Shown here one piece after another: positions 7,562-17,359 of a stretch of 47,809 nt of DNA. The first letter of the stretch is position 1; each line of letters opens with the position of its first letter. The stretch is from an uncultured Psychrobacter sp. (GTDB lineage Bacteria; Pseudomonadota; Gammaproteobacteria; Pseudomonadales; Moraxellaceae): contig NZ_CANMAH010000015.1 in the NCBI RefSeq assembly GCF_947495825.1, forward strand, positions 1-47,809. Reading direction: 5' to 3'. The notes below the pieces were generated by a model. The model saw nothing but the letters and a program-made list of their open reading frames with translations, did not search any database and was not told where the DNA came from. The translations under genes and the position numbers were made by a program.

Positions 7562-9778
7562 ATGAAATATCATATTGAAGGTATGGACTGTGCCAGTTGC
7601 ATCGGCAAGATTGAAACAGCTTTGAAACGTATGCCTGGGGTTTCTGATGTTCAGCTGAATTTCGCTACAGAAACGCTAGAGCTAAATTTAGCCCCTGGTG
7701 CGCCGACTCAGGCTAGTGATATCGAAAAAACCATCAAAAGCCTAGGGTTCGGTATATCTGCCAATACTGGTCAACAAACTGTATCGGCTATTGATATTGA
7801 CAGCGACAATCAGATGGCTCCGCAGGATAAGCGGTGGTGGCAAACTCAAAAAGGCAAACAGGTTGTTGGTCTCGGTATTTTGATGGGCAGCGCTTATGCA
7901 CTGTCACTACTGTTCCCCGCTTATGGGATATGGGTGTTTGCCATCGCTGTGATTGTAGGCGTTTTTCCATTTGCACGCAAAGCCTTAGCACTGGCTAAAA
8001 CAGGTTCATTCTTTTCAATTGAAACGCTGATGTCCGTCGCCGTGCTTGGCGCACTTATCATTGGTGAAGCTGAAGAGGCCGCAGCGGTTGTCTTTTTGTT
8101 CTCAATCGGTGAACTGTTTGAGAGTATCGCTGCTGATCGCGCTCGCGCTGGCATCAGAGCCTTATCATCGCTGGTTCCGAAAAGTGCGATTTTACTTGAT
8201 GCTCAAGGTGGGCAGCGTAACGTTCCAGCGACTTCACTACAAGTGAATGACCTTGTGCTGGTGCGTCCTGGAGATAGGGTATCTGCTGATGGTTCCATTG
8301 TTCAAGGTGCGTCCAGCCTTGATGATTCGCCCGTGACGGGAGAGTCTGTTCCTGTTGCCAAGACGATGGGTGACAATGTATTTGCAGGGTCAATTAACAT
8401 CGATGGTGTGCTCCAAGTGCGCGTAGAAAAGACAGCCGCCGATAACACTATTTCGCGCATTATTGATTTGGTAGAGCAAGCGCAAGCTTCCAAAGCACCC
8501 ACTGCCCGTTTTATTGAGAAATTCAGTCGTTACTATACACCGGCTGTGATGGCTATTGCCGCCCTAATTATCATCGTCCCACCGTTAACCATGGGCGGAG
8601 ATTGGTCAACTTGGTTATATCGAGGTCTAGCCTTATTATTGATCGCTTGTCCTTGTGCTCTTGTGCTCTCAACACCAGCTGCTATCGCCTCTGGTCTAGC
8701 GGTCGGTGCGCGCCGCGGCTTGCTGATCAAGGGCGGTAGTGCTTTAGAAACCATCGGCCAAGTGAAGACAGTCGCTTTTGACAAGACAGGCACTTTAACT
8801 GAAGGCAAACCACGCGTGACCGATGTTGTTGACATTACACAAGAGTATTCAAGTGTTCAAGGTCAGGATTCTCAGGATCAGGGTTCTCAAGGTAAAGATA
8901 AGGTATTGGCGCTCTTTGCCAGTGTGGAGACAGGTTCTAGTCACCCGCTTGCTGAAGCCATTGTCAGTCATGCCAAAGCCGCCAAAGTTGTCATACCTGT
9001 GGCTTCTAAAGCTTCTGCTACTGCGGGTAAAGCGGTACACGCAACTATCGCTGGGCGCGCGCTAGCTATCGGTTCGCCTGTTTATGCCGCAGATGAGGCA
9101 TCAATTTCAGCCGAGCAACAGGCACAAATCGAGGCGCTGCAAAATGAGGGCAAGACCGTCTCAGTTCTTTTCGATGAGCAAAGTCGAGAAGTGCTTGGAT
9201 TGGTCGCACTAAGAGACGAGTTACGAGACGACGCTCATGAAGGTGTGGCTCAACTTAAAGCGATGGGTGTGCGCTCCGTCATGCTAACAGGCGACAACCG
9301 CTTAACCGCTCAAGCACTTGCCAGTAATTTAGACGTGGAATGGGAAGCTGAGCTGTTGCCTGAGGACAAACTGCGCTTGCTTAACGAGATGAAGAATAAC
9401 AGCAAAATAGCGATGGTGGGTGATGGTATTAACGATGCGCCAGCACTAGCAACCGCTGATGTTGGCATCGCGATGGGTGGTGGTACCGATGTGGCCATTG
9501 AGACGGCCGATATCGCATTATTGAAAAGTCGGGTTACAGACATGGCTCATCTGATTGCACTTTCGCGTGCCACCATGCGCAACATTCATCAGAACGTCAT
9601 TTTCGCTTTAGGTCTCAAAGGCGTCTTTCTGATCACGACCGTATTCGGCATTACTGGACTATGGATTGCGGTTCTAGCTGATGCTGGAGCAACAGTGCTC
9701 GTTACTCTCAATGCGTTACGTTTACTGCGCTTTAAAGGAGCGCCTCCAATGGTAACTGCGCCTAAAGTAGTTAAATAA
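7562..9778 (+). CDS. zntA: P1B-type Zn/Cd/Pb-exporting ATPase
   Basis: A 738-residue inner-membrane heavy-metal pump. One N-terminal HMA domain has GMDCASC (C10, C13). The actuator motif TGES is at 259-262, the metal-path CPC at 363-365, the phosphorylated D407 in DKTGT, the SSHPLAEA motif near 460 and GDGINDAP near 622. In the last two membrane segments, GLKGVF and ADAGATVLVTLNALRLL carry the K and D typical of P1B-2 (Zn/Cd/Pb) rather than copper pumps. A short Gln/Asp/Ser-rich insertion (about 433-446) follows the phosphorylation domain start. It is controlled by the divergent MerR gene. A fragment matching codons about 544-570 persists at 37617-37700. cadA would be an equally valid name. 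Confidence 0.94.
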   Translation: MKYHIEGMDCASCIGKIETALKRMPGVSDVQLNFATETLELNLAPGAPTQASDIEKTIKSLGFGISANTGQQTVSAIDIDSDNQMAPQDKRWWQTQKGKQVVGLGILMGSAYALSLLFPAYGIWVFAIAVIVGVFPFARKALALAKTGSFFSIETLMSVAVLGALIIGEAEEAAAVVFLFSIGELFESIAADRARAGIRALSSLVPKSAILLDAQGGQRNVPATSLQVNDLVLVRPGDRVSADGSIVQGASSLDDSPVTGESVPVAKTMGDNVFAGSINIDGVLQVRVEKTAADNTISRIIDLVEQAQASKAPTARFIEKFSRYYTPAVMAIAALIIIVPPLTMGGDWSTWLYRGLALLLIACPCALVLSTPAAIASGLAVGARRGLLIKGGSALETIGQVKTVAFDKTGTLTEGKPRVTDVVDITQEYSSVQGQDSQDQGSQGKDKVLALFASVETGSSHPLAEAIVSHAKAAKVVIPVASKASATAGKAVHATIAGRALAIGSPVYAADEASISAEQQAQIEALQNEGKTVSVLFDEQSREVLGLVALRDELRDDAHEGVAQLKAMGVRSVMLTGDNRLTAQALASNLDVEWEAELLPEDKLRLLNEMKNNSKIAMVGDGINDAPALATADVGIAMGGGTDVAIETADIALLKSRVTDMAHLIALSRATMRNIHQNVIFALGLKGVFLITTVFGITGLWIAVLADAGATVLVTLNALRLLRFKGAPPMVTAPKVVK

Positions 9779-9899
9779 AACCCTTCGAAATCAATTAAAA
9801 ACTAGAGATAGCAGCAGATTTCGGGGGTGGGTTCTAATAATAAAAATTCCACCGCTACAGTAAACTGCAACCGCATTAGAGTAAATAAGGTTAGACCGT

Positions 9900-11948
9900 A
9901 TGTTGATTACAGAATTGGGCTATTTTGCCTTGCTTACCGCTTTTGTATTGGCGTTATTGCAGGTAATTCTGCCAACTATTGGTGTTATTCGTAACCAAGT
10001 TGCTTGGCAACGACTAGCCCCTAGCTTAGCTTGGGCACAGTTTGCCGCCATGATAACGTCATTTGGCGCTTTGATAGCAGGTTTTTATTATAATGATTTT
10101 AGCCTCAGTTACGTCGCGCAGCATTCCAATACGCTGTTGCCTTGGTACTATAAGTTATCGGCGACATGGGGCGGACACGAGGGCTCTTTGCTGCTATGGA
10201 TGACCATCATGGCCACATGGTGTGCACTGGTATCATACTTTAGTCGCGGCTTGCCGTTATCAATGCGTGCGCGGGTACTAGTTATTTTGGCCGGTGTACA
10301 GTTAATGATGCTAACAATGCTGATATTTACCTCGTCACCGTTTGAGCGTACCTTACCCAATCTAGCGGTCGATGGCGCTGATTTAAATCCCGTCCTACAA
10401 GATTTCGGTCTGATTATTCATCCGCCCATGTTATATATGGGCTATGTGGGTATGGTAGTGCCTTTTGCATTTTGTATGGCGGCATTGTGGGAAGGGCGTT
10501 TAGATGCTGCTTGGACACGCTGGTCACGTCCATGGGCGCTCGCGGCTTGGGGATTTTTGACCATTGGTATTGCACTGGGCTCGTGGTGGGCCTACTACGA
10601 GCTTGGCTGGGGCGGTTGGTGGTTTTGGGATCCGGTAGAGAACGCCTCGTTTATGCCTTGGCTTGTCGGCTTAGCATTGCTGCATTCATTAGCAGTCACT
10701 GAAAAGCGCGGGGTGTTTAAAGCATGGACCATCATGCTGGCTATTTTCGCCTTTGCCTTAAGCTTGCTTGGCACGTTCCTGGTACGCTCTGGAGTCCTTA
10801 CCTCAGTGCATTCGTTTGCCGCTGATCCGACGCGTGGTTTGGTTATCTTAGCTATTCTTGGCATTATCATCGGTAGTGGTCTATTGATGTTTGCCGTTCG
10901 CGGTTGGCGTTTAACCGTTGAAAGTCAATATCAGCTGATTTCACGTGAGTCCTTTTTAGTGATCAACAACGCCATCATTTTGATTGCAACCTTAGTGGTG
11001 TTGCTCGGCACCCTCTATCCTATTATCGCTGATGCCTTTGGTTTAGGACAAGTGTCCGTCGGCCCTCCTTATTTTAATGCATTATTTGTACCTTTAACGT
11101 GGCTGTTATTAATAGCTATGGGTATGGGCTCAAATATTCGCTGGAAAAAAGACACCCGTCCACTACTGGGTATAGGCATGGTCATCGCCGTTAGTAGCTT
11201 AGTATTAGCCGCCATTATTACTTACTTTGTTAATCCATCGTCTATGCTTAATATTGGTGTGACTTTAGCCGTTAGCTTTTGGGTACTGCTATGGATGGCA
11301 GTTGATTTTAAAGATAAAACTAAGAATGCGCCTAATCTTTTTAACGGTTTGCGGCAGTTGCGTCTGAGCTATTGGGGTCAACAGACTGCTCATATTGGCG
11401 TATTGGTTGCTGTCATTGGCATAGCCTTTACTAGTAGCTTGAGTATTGAGCGTGACGTAGCAATGGGTATTGGCGATACAGTCAATGTTCAAGGTTACGA
11501 TTTTGAAGTAACTGAATTTTTTGAAATAAAGGGGAGTAACTTTGATGCAACGCAAGCTGAGGTTGTAGTGACTAAGAATGGCCAAGAAGTGGCAACGCTA
11601 TATCCTGAAAAACGTACGTATATTATCAGCACTATGCCAACAACTGAGGCCGCTATTGACCCCAATCTTATGCGCGATGTTTATGTCGCACTGGGCGAAC
11701 CTATTGCCGATGGTAGTAACCAATGGGCATTAAGGATTTATGTAAAACCATTAATTCGCTGGATTTGGTTAGGGGCAATTATCATGGCTCTAGGTGGATT
11801 AATTAGCATGCTTGATAAACGATACCGCATCAAAAAAGTTAAAGCTCCATTGCTAGTTACTGGTGATCTGGCTACTGATGGAGTCAATGAGGTAGCTATT
11901 GAACAGGCAATCTCAGCATCGACGATGTCGACACTAAAGGAGAAATAA
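9900..11948 (+). CDS. ccmF: Cytochrome c maturation protein CcmF
   Basis: A 682-residue polytopic membrane protein of the haem-handling family, with about 15 hydrophobic segments. The tryptophan-rich WWD signature GWGGWWFWDPVENASFMPWL is at about residues 234-253, and His residues between segments can serve as haem ligands. In System I, CcmF takes haem from CcmE and attaches it to CxxCH apocytochromes with CcmH and CcmI. ccmG begins directly after its stop, so ccmFGHI is one tight operon. No ccmA-E is present in the window, so haem export and CcmE loading must come from the chromosome. The likely plasmid-encoded client is the cytochrome at 30826-31449. AAGGTT upstream supports the start at 9900. 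Confidence 0.95.
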   Translation: MLITELGYFALLTAFVLALLQVILPTIGVIRNQVAWQRLAPSLAWAQFAAMITSFGALIAGFYYNDFSLSYVAQHSNTLLPWYYKLSATWGGHEGSLLLWMTIMATWCALVSYFSRGLPLSMRARVLVILAGVQLMMLTMLIFTSSPFERTLPNLAVDGADLNPVLQDFGLIIHPPMLYMGYVGMVVPFAFCMAALWEGRLDAAWTRWSRPWALAAWGFLTIGIALGSWWAYYELGWGGWWFWDPVENASFMPWLVGLALLHSLAVTEKRGVFKAWTIMLAIFAFALSLLGTFLVRSGVLTSVHSFAADPTRGLVILAILGIIIGSGLLMFAVRGWRLTVESQYQLISRESFLVINNAIILIATLVVLLGTLYPIIADAFGLGQVSVGPPYFNALFVPLTWLLLIAMGMGSNIRWKKDTRPLLGIGMVIAVSSLVLAAIITYFVNPSSMLNIGVTLAVSFWVLLWMAVDFKDKTKNAPNLFNGLRQLRLSYWGQQTAHIGVLVAVIGIAFTSSLSIERDVAMGIGDTVNVQGYDFEVTEFFEIKGSNFDATQAEVVVTKNGQEVATLYPEKRTYIISTMPTTEAAIDPNLMRDVYVALGEPIADGSNQWALRIYVKPLIRWIWLGAIIMALGGLISMLDKRYRIKKVKAPLLVTGDLATDGVNEVAIEQAISASTMSTLKEK

Positions 11949-12611
11949 ATGACTATGTCGAATAATACTCCTGAGCAAAAAGATAGCCAAAACAGTAAGC
12001 AGCGTAACCCAAAGACAATGAAAAAAAAGCAGACGAAGCTATGGTTCTTAATTCCGCTTATCCTCTTTTTTGGTTTGGTAGTTATATTGTACATGCGCTT
12101 AGGTAAACCAACAGACATTGTGACCAATACCGCTCTTGAGCGTCCGGTTCCTACCTTTGAGCTGCCGTTATTAGCAGATACTACCCGTACTATCACCAAT
12201 GATAATTTGCCGGATAAGCCGTTTTTACTTAATGTTTGGGGCTCATGGTGCCCAACTTGCGTTATTGAGCATCCGTTTTTAATGCAACTAGAAGAGCGCG
12301 GCGTTGATATCGTTGGTGTGAATTATAAGGATGAGATTGGTAATGCGCTCAGTTACTTAAACCGAGGCGGTGATCCATTTTCTATGTCTATTCAGGATTC
12401 ATTGGGTCAGTTTGCTCTAGACTTAGGCATAACTGGTGCGCCCGAAACCTTTGTTGTGGATGGAGATGGCATCATTCGTCAGCATATTGTTGGTGAGGTT
12501 AATGAAGCCAATTGGCAACAGCGTGTTAAGCCGTGCCTGACCGTACTTAATGAGGCTAATAAGAACAACGATAGTCCTGATCTCATTCAGGTTGAGGAGA
12601 TGTGCAAATGA
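11949..12611 (+). CDS. ccmG: Thiol:disulfide oxidoreductase CcmG/DsbE
   Basis: A 220-residue membrane-anchored, periplasm-facing thioredoxin-like protein. A basic, Lys/Gln-rich N-terminal tail longer than usual is followed by one membrane anchor (about 29-49). The active site is in NVWGSWCPTC (about 95-104), with the family's GAPETFVVD cis-proline loop. It reduces the CxxCH cysteines of apocytochrome c, via CcmH, before haem attachment. It abuts ccmF and overlaps ccmH by ATGA, which indicates translational coupling. Confidence 0.93.
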   Translation: MTMSNNTPEQKDSQNSKQRNPKTMKKKQTKLWFLIPLILFFGLVVILYMRLGKPTDIVTNTALERPVPTFELPLLADTTRTITNDNLPDKPFLLNVWGSWCPTCVIEHPFLMQLEERGVDIVGVNYKDEIGNALSYLNRGGDPFSMSIQDSLGQFALDLGITGAPETFVVDGDGIIRQHIVGEVNEANWQQRVKPCLTVLNEANKNNDSPDLIQVEEMCK

Positions 12612-13177
12612 ACGTTATTCGAATAAGAGCTCCTCAACTAAAACCCAATATAGTTTTAAAACTAGCAAGCTTAATACTAGCGTGTCTGCTTAACATGACG
12701 GCAAACGCAGCTATTGACGTATACGATTTTGACTCACCACAGCAAGAAGCTCAGTATCGTGGATTAATAGAAGAGTTTCGCTGCCCAAAATGCCAAAATC
12801 AAAACCTTGCAGCCTCTGATGCACCGATTGCACAGGATCTAAAGCAAAAAGTCTATGATTTAATTAAAGATAGACGTAGTGATGCTGAAATACGCGTCTA
12901 TATGCAAGAGCGCTACGGTGACTTTATTAGCTACAAGCCGCCTATGCGACCATCAACATGGATCCTATGGTTTTTTCCACCACTATTATTGCTCGTCTTA
13001 ATTATTGGTTGGTTTTGGCAAAGTAAGCGTCGCCAAGTTGTTGCCCGTGGTCAAAGCGGCGTCACAGTGAACAGTACTGCTGCCTTGACCTCTACGGAAA
13101 AGGCTGAGCTTGATCGTCTATTATCGCAAGCTGAGAGTGTCGACCACGACATTACTAGCCTAGAGGACAAAAAATGA
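12608..13177 (+). CDS. ccmH: Cytochrome c maturation protein CcmH (CycL)
   Basis: About 189 residues when started at ATG 12608, which overlaps the ccmG stop as ATGA; a GTG two codons upstream is less likely. A signal peptide ending near TANAA leads to the redox motif EEFRCPKCQNQ (cysteines near 58 and 61), the signature of the CcmH/NrfF family, then one membrane segment (about 117-139) and a cytoplasmic tail. CcmH works with CcmF and CcmG to reduce and present apocytochrome c. The 3' end overlaps ccmI, again by ATGA. Confidence 0.93.
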   Translation: MNVIRIRAPQLKPNIVLKLASLILACLLNMTANAAIDVYDFDSPQQEAQYRGLIEEFRCPKCQNQNLAASDAPIAQDLKQKVYDLIKDRRSDAEIRVYMQERYGDFISYKPPMRPSTWILWFFPPLLLLVLIIGWFWQSKRRQVVARGQSGVTVNSTAALTSTEKAELDRLLSQAESVDHDITSLEDKK

Positions 13178-14454
13178 CTCTATTTTCTACTTTTGGCTTA
13201 TTTGTAACTCTAAGCTTGCTGATTGCTCTTATATTTGCGCTGATTGCTATTATGCCATGGCTACGAGCACCGCGTTTGCAGTCCAAACCAATAGACAATC
13301 AACTGCTAGATATTAATGTTGCAGTATTTCGCGAACGTTTAGCTGAGCTACAAACAGATAAAGACAGCGGTACTATTAATAATAGCCATTATCAAAATCA
13401 AAAGCTGGAGCTTGAGCGTCAGCTATTAGATGCGCAGCGTCAGATAACACCTATGGTCACCCCTGATGTCAAAAGCCGTTTAATTGTCGCAGCTTGGATC
13501 CCAATATTGGCTGCAATGGCGTATTTACTAATAGGCAATCGTACGCCCGTGTTTGATTTGTGGACAGCTGAGGACAAAGTAGGACAAGTGGCTGACGACC
13601 TATTGACAGCTAAAATTGACAAGCCGCCATCATGGGCGTTTGAAGATGGTCGTCAACTGATTAGCGCCATGCAAACCAATGTTCATCGTAATGCTGATGA
13701 TCCTAATCGCTGGATGCGCCTATCCGAGCTTTTCTTATCTATGGAGGCAACTGATTCTGCGCTGGAAGCCTTATCTCGTGCCTATCGTTTAGCTCCTGAA
13801 AATGAAGAAATCGCCACCACTTATGCTCAGACTAGCTTTTTCGTTAATGAAGGTCAGTTAGACGCCAATATTCGCCGTGTATTACAAGCTATATTAGCTA
13901 AGAATCCGCAGCATGAACGGGCTCAAATGCTCATGGCAATGGGTGAGACTCGTAGTAGTAACTTTGCCCAAGCGCAAGGTTGGATTAAACGCTTACAAGG
14001 CAGCATTGTGGCCAAACCAGGTGATCATACTAAAGCTTTAGCAAGCTTAGATGAGTTAAGCAACTACGTTAGCACGCAAGAAAAGCAAGCGCTAGAAGGT
14101 ATTGACGTGACAGTGAAAATTAACGCTAATTTATTACCGTTAGTGAAAGCTGATGATGTGTTGTTTGTTGCGATACGTGACGTTAAAGGAGGTCCACCGT
14201 TTGCCGCCAAACGTTTACCCATTAGTGTTATTGAGCAAGGTGAGGCCAGTATCCGCTTAAGCAATCTTGATGCGATGATGCCAGATCGCACGTTAAATTC
14301 AGCTCGTAGTGACAAAACTCAGTTAGCAGTCGTTGCTCGTATTAGTCATAGCGGTAATGCCATAGCAGAGTCAGGCGACTTATCGGGTAATCCGATAGTG
14401 ATTAGTGCTGAACAGACTCAGGTTAATATTGAAATCAATCAACAGATTCCCTAA
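13174..14454 (+). CDS. ccmI: Cytochrome c maturation protein CcmI (CycH)
   Basis: A 426-residue protein of the CcmI family, which holds apocytochrome c for haem ligation. An N-terminal membrane segment (about 5-28), a cytoplasmic helical loop with FRERLAEL, a second membrane segment (about 103-122) and a periplasmic TPR region (about 165-260, with NRWMRLSELFLSMEA and ALSRAYRLAPENEE) are visible, followed by a beta-rich C-terminal domain. This order matches full-length CcmI rather than the short split form. It is the last gene of the coupled ccmFGHI set; a 140-base gap follows before lspA. Confidence 0.9.
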   Translation: MTLFSTFGLFVTLSLLIALIFALIAIMPWLRAPRLQSKPIDNQLLDINVAVFRERLAELQTDKDSGTINNSHYQNQKLELERQLLDAQRQITPMVTPDVKSRLIVAAWIPILAAMAYLLIGNRTPVFDLWTAEDKVGQVADDLLTAKIDKPPSWAFEDGRQLISAMQTNVHRNADDPNRWMRLSELFLSMEATDSALEALSRAYRLAPENEEIATTYAQTSFFVNEGQLDANIRRVLQAILAKNPQHERAQMLMAMGETRSSNFAQAQGWIKRLQGSIVAKPGDHTKALASLDELSNYVSTQEKQALEGIDVTVKINANLLPLVKADDVLFVAIRDVKGGPPFAAKRLPISVIEQGEASIRLSNLDAMMPDRTLNSARSDKTQLAVVARISHSGNAIAESGDLSGNPIVISAEQTQVNIEINQQIP

Positions 14455-14595
14455 TAAAAAATTATTACCGTAAGTTTCATAATACCAGAGCGGTAAGTGG
14501 AGCCGTTTTTAAAAGTGGCGCTATTAATAGTCGTATACTAAAAACATATACGTTTAACATTGTTCATTGTATAAACACAGATAAAGAAAACAACT

Positions 14596-15303
14596 ATGAC
14601 TGAATCTACCGACAGATTAGATAGTACTAAATTGAATAGCGTTGAATCGGCTAGTACTAATATTGCTGACAATAAAGTACCTATAGCTGTGAGTAGTACT
14701 CATCAATCAATTGACTCTAAAACCATGAATCATACGCCTAAAGCTATGTACGTAACCTCAGGCAACTCGATAACACCTAAAGGTAAGTTGAATAAAATGC
14801 CAAAAATGGTTGCCAATGGCAGTCGCGCTTTTATCTGGTATTTGTTGGCGATAATGGTATTAATACTTGATCAATGGACTAAGTGGTTGGCCCAAACCAA
14901 ATTAGCGTTCAATGACCCCGTACCGGTCATTGAACCATTTCTCAACTGGACACTCGCTTATAACTATGGGGCAGCATTTAGCTTTTTAGCCGACGCTGGC
15001 GGTTGGCAGAAATGGTTTTTCTCAGGCTTAGCTTTTGTAATGGCTATCTTTTTAACGGTTTATTTAATCAAAGCGCCACGTGCAGCCAAGCTATTGTCCA
15101 TGGGGTTAGCCTTAATGCTCGGTGGTGCGATTGGCAACTTAATCGATCGTTTAAGAATTGGTAAAGTGGTTGACTTTATCCATGTGCATTATGCTGATGT
15201 CTGGAATTATCCTATTTTCAATGTTGCAGATATAGGTGTCTGTGTCGGTGTCGCATTGATTATAATTGACATGATATTTTTAGAAAGTAAGCGTAATAAA
15301 TAA
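14596..15303 (+). CDS. lspA: Lipoprotein signal peptidase (signal peptidase II) with long N-terminal extension
   Basis: A 235-residue inner-membrane aspartyl protease that cuts the signal peptide in front of the lipidated cysteine, after Lgt. The family core starts near residue 78 and has four membrane segments, LDQWTKW, NYGAAFSFL, GNLIDR (catalytic D184) and FNVADIG (catalytic D212). A usual LspA is about 160-170 residues; the first 75 here are an extra Ser/Thr/Asn-rich, probably disordered tail. A later in-frame Met (near residue 69) would give a normal-sized enzyme, so the true start is uncertain. It lies downstream of ccmFGHI. LspA genes are known neighbours of cadmium/zinc resistance genes in gamma-proteobacteria, but the link to Lnt and Lgt here is unusual. 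Confidence 0.93.
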   Translation: MTESTDRLDSTKLNSVESASTNIADNKVPIAVSSTHQSIDSKTMNHTPKAMYVTSGNSITPKGKLNKMPKMVANGSRAFIWYLLAIMVLILDQWTKWLAQTKLAFNDPVPVIEPFLNWTLAYNYGAAFSFLADAGGWQKWFFSGLAFVMAIFLTVYLIKAPRAAKLLSMGLALMLGGAIGNLIDRLRIGKVVDFIHVHYADVWNYPIFNVADIGVCVGVALIIIDMIFLESKRNK

Positions 15304-15548
15304 GCACATTGATGCCGATTATCACAAACAAAATGAACTAGCGTCGTAGTCACTCTATACGGAAAAATACTTTTTATACTTGAGTATGTTTATAAAATGT
15401 GAACTGGAAGGTAATGTATGACTGGTATAGGTACTCACTCATTTTAGGTCTTAAAACCCAATACTTAAAAGCTCTGCGTAGAGCCATTATTATAGAGACA
15501 TTGAATAATCCATAAATTCTTTATTGATAATAACAAAAGGAAAATATA

Positions 15549-15911
15549 GTGTCACAGGCTCAGCCAACTATTGAAAAAATTCACAGCCTTAGAAAAAAAC
15601 AAGAGACCGCGTTAAAAAGTCTTACCCTTATAGGCTACCTAGAAGGCACCTCTTTCTTATTATTGCTCTTCATCGCCATGCCACTAAAATATATGCTGGA
15701 TATTCCAGAAGGTGTGAAATACATCGGTATGGCACACGGTATTTTGTTTATTACCTATATCATAATACTTATAGGCTCAGCTATCAAAATGAAAATGCCT
15801 CTTTGGGCAATACCTGCGGGCGTACTCGGCTCACTCTTACCTTTTGGCCCATTTATATTCGATCATTTACTAAAAAATAACTTACAGAAAAGTGTAAGTA
15901 AAGAAGCCTAG
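15549..15911 (+). CDS. DUF3817-family integral membrane protein
   Basis: A 120-residue membrane protein with three hydrophobic segments (about 25-48, 58-83 and 88-108). The arrangement LKSLTLIGYLEGTSFLLLL, then AHGILF, then PFGPFIFD matches the DUF3817 family as I remember it. Function is unknown. The start is GTG 15549, supported by AAAAGGA 7-8 bases upstream; there is no better ATG. It stands alone between lspA and a gene-poor stretch. Confidence 0.7.
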   Translation: MSQAQPTIEKIHSLRKKQETALKSLTLIGYLEGTSFLLLLFIAMPLKYMLDIPEGVKYIGMAHGILFITYIIILIGSAIKMKMPLWAIPAGVLGSLLPFGPFIFDHLLKNNLQKSVSKEA

Positions 15912-16227
15912 AACAAGCTCTGCTACAAATGATACAAATGATACAAACGTATATTATTACTCAAGATTATTTTTCCTAACTAAATTACAAGCCGCCATCA
16001 CTCATCATGGCGACAAATGAATAATATTGAGCAGAAATTAATCACAATAAAACTTTGATTCAGACCCAGTATGAATAGTCTTACACTCTAGTTACTTTTC
16101 CAACTTATCTTACATACTATCGACAAACCCGTCTTGTTTAAAAGCTAAACAGGTTTTGTCATCCGCGATGGATTTCCTGTTATCGTAGGGTATACCCCAA
16201 GGAAACCAGTTATTTTACCTTTCAAAC

Positions 16228-16290
16228 CTATTAACAGACTACTTAAAGCAGACTGTTAGCATGGAACCATCTATAACAGACTTTTGAATT
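16228..16290. repeat. ~60-bp dispersed repeat, left copy
   Basis: Contains ACTACTTAAAGCAGACTGT, then GGAAC and ATAACAGAC. It matches 19091-19151 in the same orientation at roughly four bases in five. The two copies bracket the serine recombinase and Fic genes. The ATAACAGACCATTTTGAATT part also occurs upstream of both CHAP genes (near 6100 and 36620). Confidence 0.65.
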
Positions 16291-16349
16291 ATAAGACTGG
16301 CTGCTGTGCTTTTTTCCTATCATTAGCCTATACCCAAAACATAAAACCT

Positions 16350-16445
16350 TTAAATGATAATCTATCTATCATTAGACTTTTTTATATTATTAAATGATAG
16401 TAATATCTTGTTATTATCAATGAGCACTAATTATTAAGTCTAAAT
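16350..16445. promoter_or_regulatory. Candidate recombination (res-like) site and promoter of the serine recombinase
   Basis: The motif AAATGATA or its complement TATCATT occurs several times at 16352-16412 (for example AAATGATAATC, then TCTATCATTAGAC, then AAATGATAGT). Serine resolvases usually bind paired inverted motifs upstream of their own gene. The repeats are visible; the role is inferred. Confidence 0.35.
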
Positions 16446-16459
16446 AATAGAGGTGGGTT

Positions 16460-17053
16460 ATGACTGTTCGTATTTATGTGAGAGCCAGCACTAAGGATCA
16501 AGACGCTACCAGAGCATTGGCTGATTTGGTGGCTTTCAGTACAAGTTATGATGATAACCATGTTGAGTACGTCGAGCATTTCAGTGGTACAAAGCTCGAT
16601 AGACCATTATTAGCCAAGCTGCTAAAGGACGCTGAGCAAGGCGATATTCTACTGGTTGAAAGCGTGGATAGATTAAGCCGATTATCTCAAGATGATTTTG
16701 CAATTCTAAAGCAGCGTATCAAAGACAAAGGCTTGCGATTGGTGGTGGCTGATCTACCAACGACGCATACAGTTAATAATGGCATGACAGGTGAGATCCT
16801 AACAGTGATTAACCATATGCTGATCGACTTATTAGCAACGATGGCAAAGCTTGATAACGACAAGCGTAGAGAGCGTATCAAGCAGGGATTGGCTAACAGT
16901 GGCTATAAGCCCTCCGGTAAGAAGCCTAATACAACGAAACACAATCGTATTAGAGAATTAGACAGTCAAGGCAATATGACAAAAGAGGAAATCGCTAAGG
17001 CAGTTGGTGTTGGCGTAGCTACTGTTTACCGGGTGTTAAAGCCAGGCTCATAG
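16460..17053 (+). CDS. Serine recombinase (resolvase/invertase family)
   Basis: A 197-residue site-specific recombinase. The catalytic serine is S10 in VRASTKDQD; the conserved LVESVDRLSRLSQDDF segment (about 70-85) and the long E-helix lead to a C-terminal helix-turn-helix (about 172-193, TKEEIAKAVGVGVATVYRVL). Size and layout match small resolvases such as those that resolve plasmid multimers or cointegrates. GAGGTG precedes the start. It sits between copies of a ~60-bp direct repeat together with the Fic gene. No other transposon gene is beside it, so multimer resolution or inversion is more likely than transposition. Confidence 0.9.
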   Translation: MTVRIYVRASTKDQDATRALADLVAFSTSYDDNHVEYVEHFSGTKLDRPLLAKLLKDAEQGDILLVESVDRLSRLSQDDFAILKQRIKDKGLRLVVADLPTTHTVNNGMTGEILTVINHMLIDLLATMAKLDNDKRRERIKQGLANSGYKPSGKKPNTTKHNRIRELDSQGNMTKEEIAKAVGVGVATVYRVLKPGS

Positions 17054-17359
17054 CTGAGGTATTTTATTTTATTTTTGTTCATAAACAGCTGATATATAAG
17101 GCTTTACACGCGAGGCAAGAAGGCTTTATTTGCAGAAATAGGTACTCTATTACTACGTAGCTGTGTTAAGAACGGTGTATTTTCATCATTCAATTTCGTT
17201 CAATTATGCCCACTTAAAACGCCCTTCGATCTTTATCTAAAGACATCACAGCGTCATATAAAAATCGATTTAATGCAATGAGGCTTCATTATAATCATTA
17301 TATTGCATTCATAATCGCTTTTCTGCAAAATGGCTTATCTATAATCGCTTGAGCCCCTC
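17054..17359. other. Intergenic region between recombinase and Fic gene
   Basis: About 300 bases. Repeats of ATAATC/CATTATA near 17288-17345 may belong to the Fic promoter. No gene or strong hairpin is visible. Confidence 0.35.

Larger units (their letters stand above)
15912..16459. other. Gene-poor stretch before the serine recombinase
   Basis: No credible gene. An imperfect palindrome at 16143-16165 (CTTGTTTA...TAAACAGG) may be a weak terminator. A ~60-base repeat at 16228-16290 recurs at 19091-19151. The final 120 bases contain repeated AAATGATA/TATCATT motifs that may be the recombinase's own site. Confidence 0.45.
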
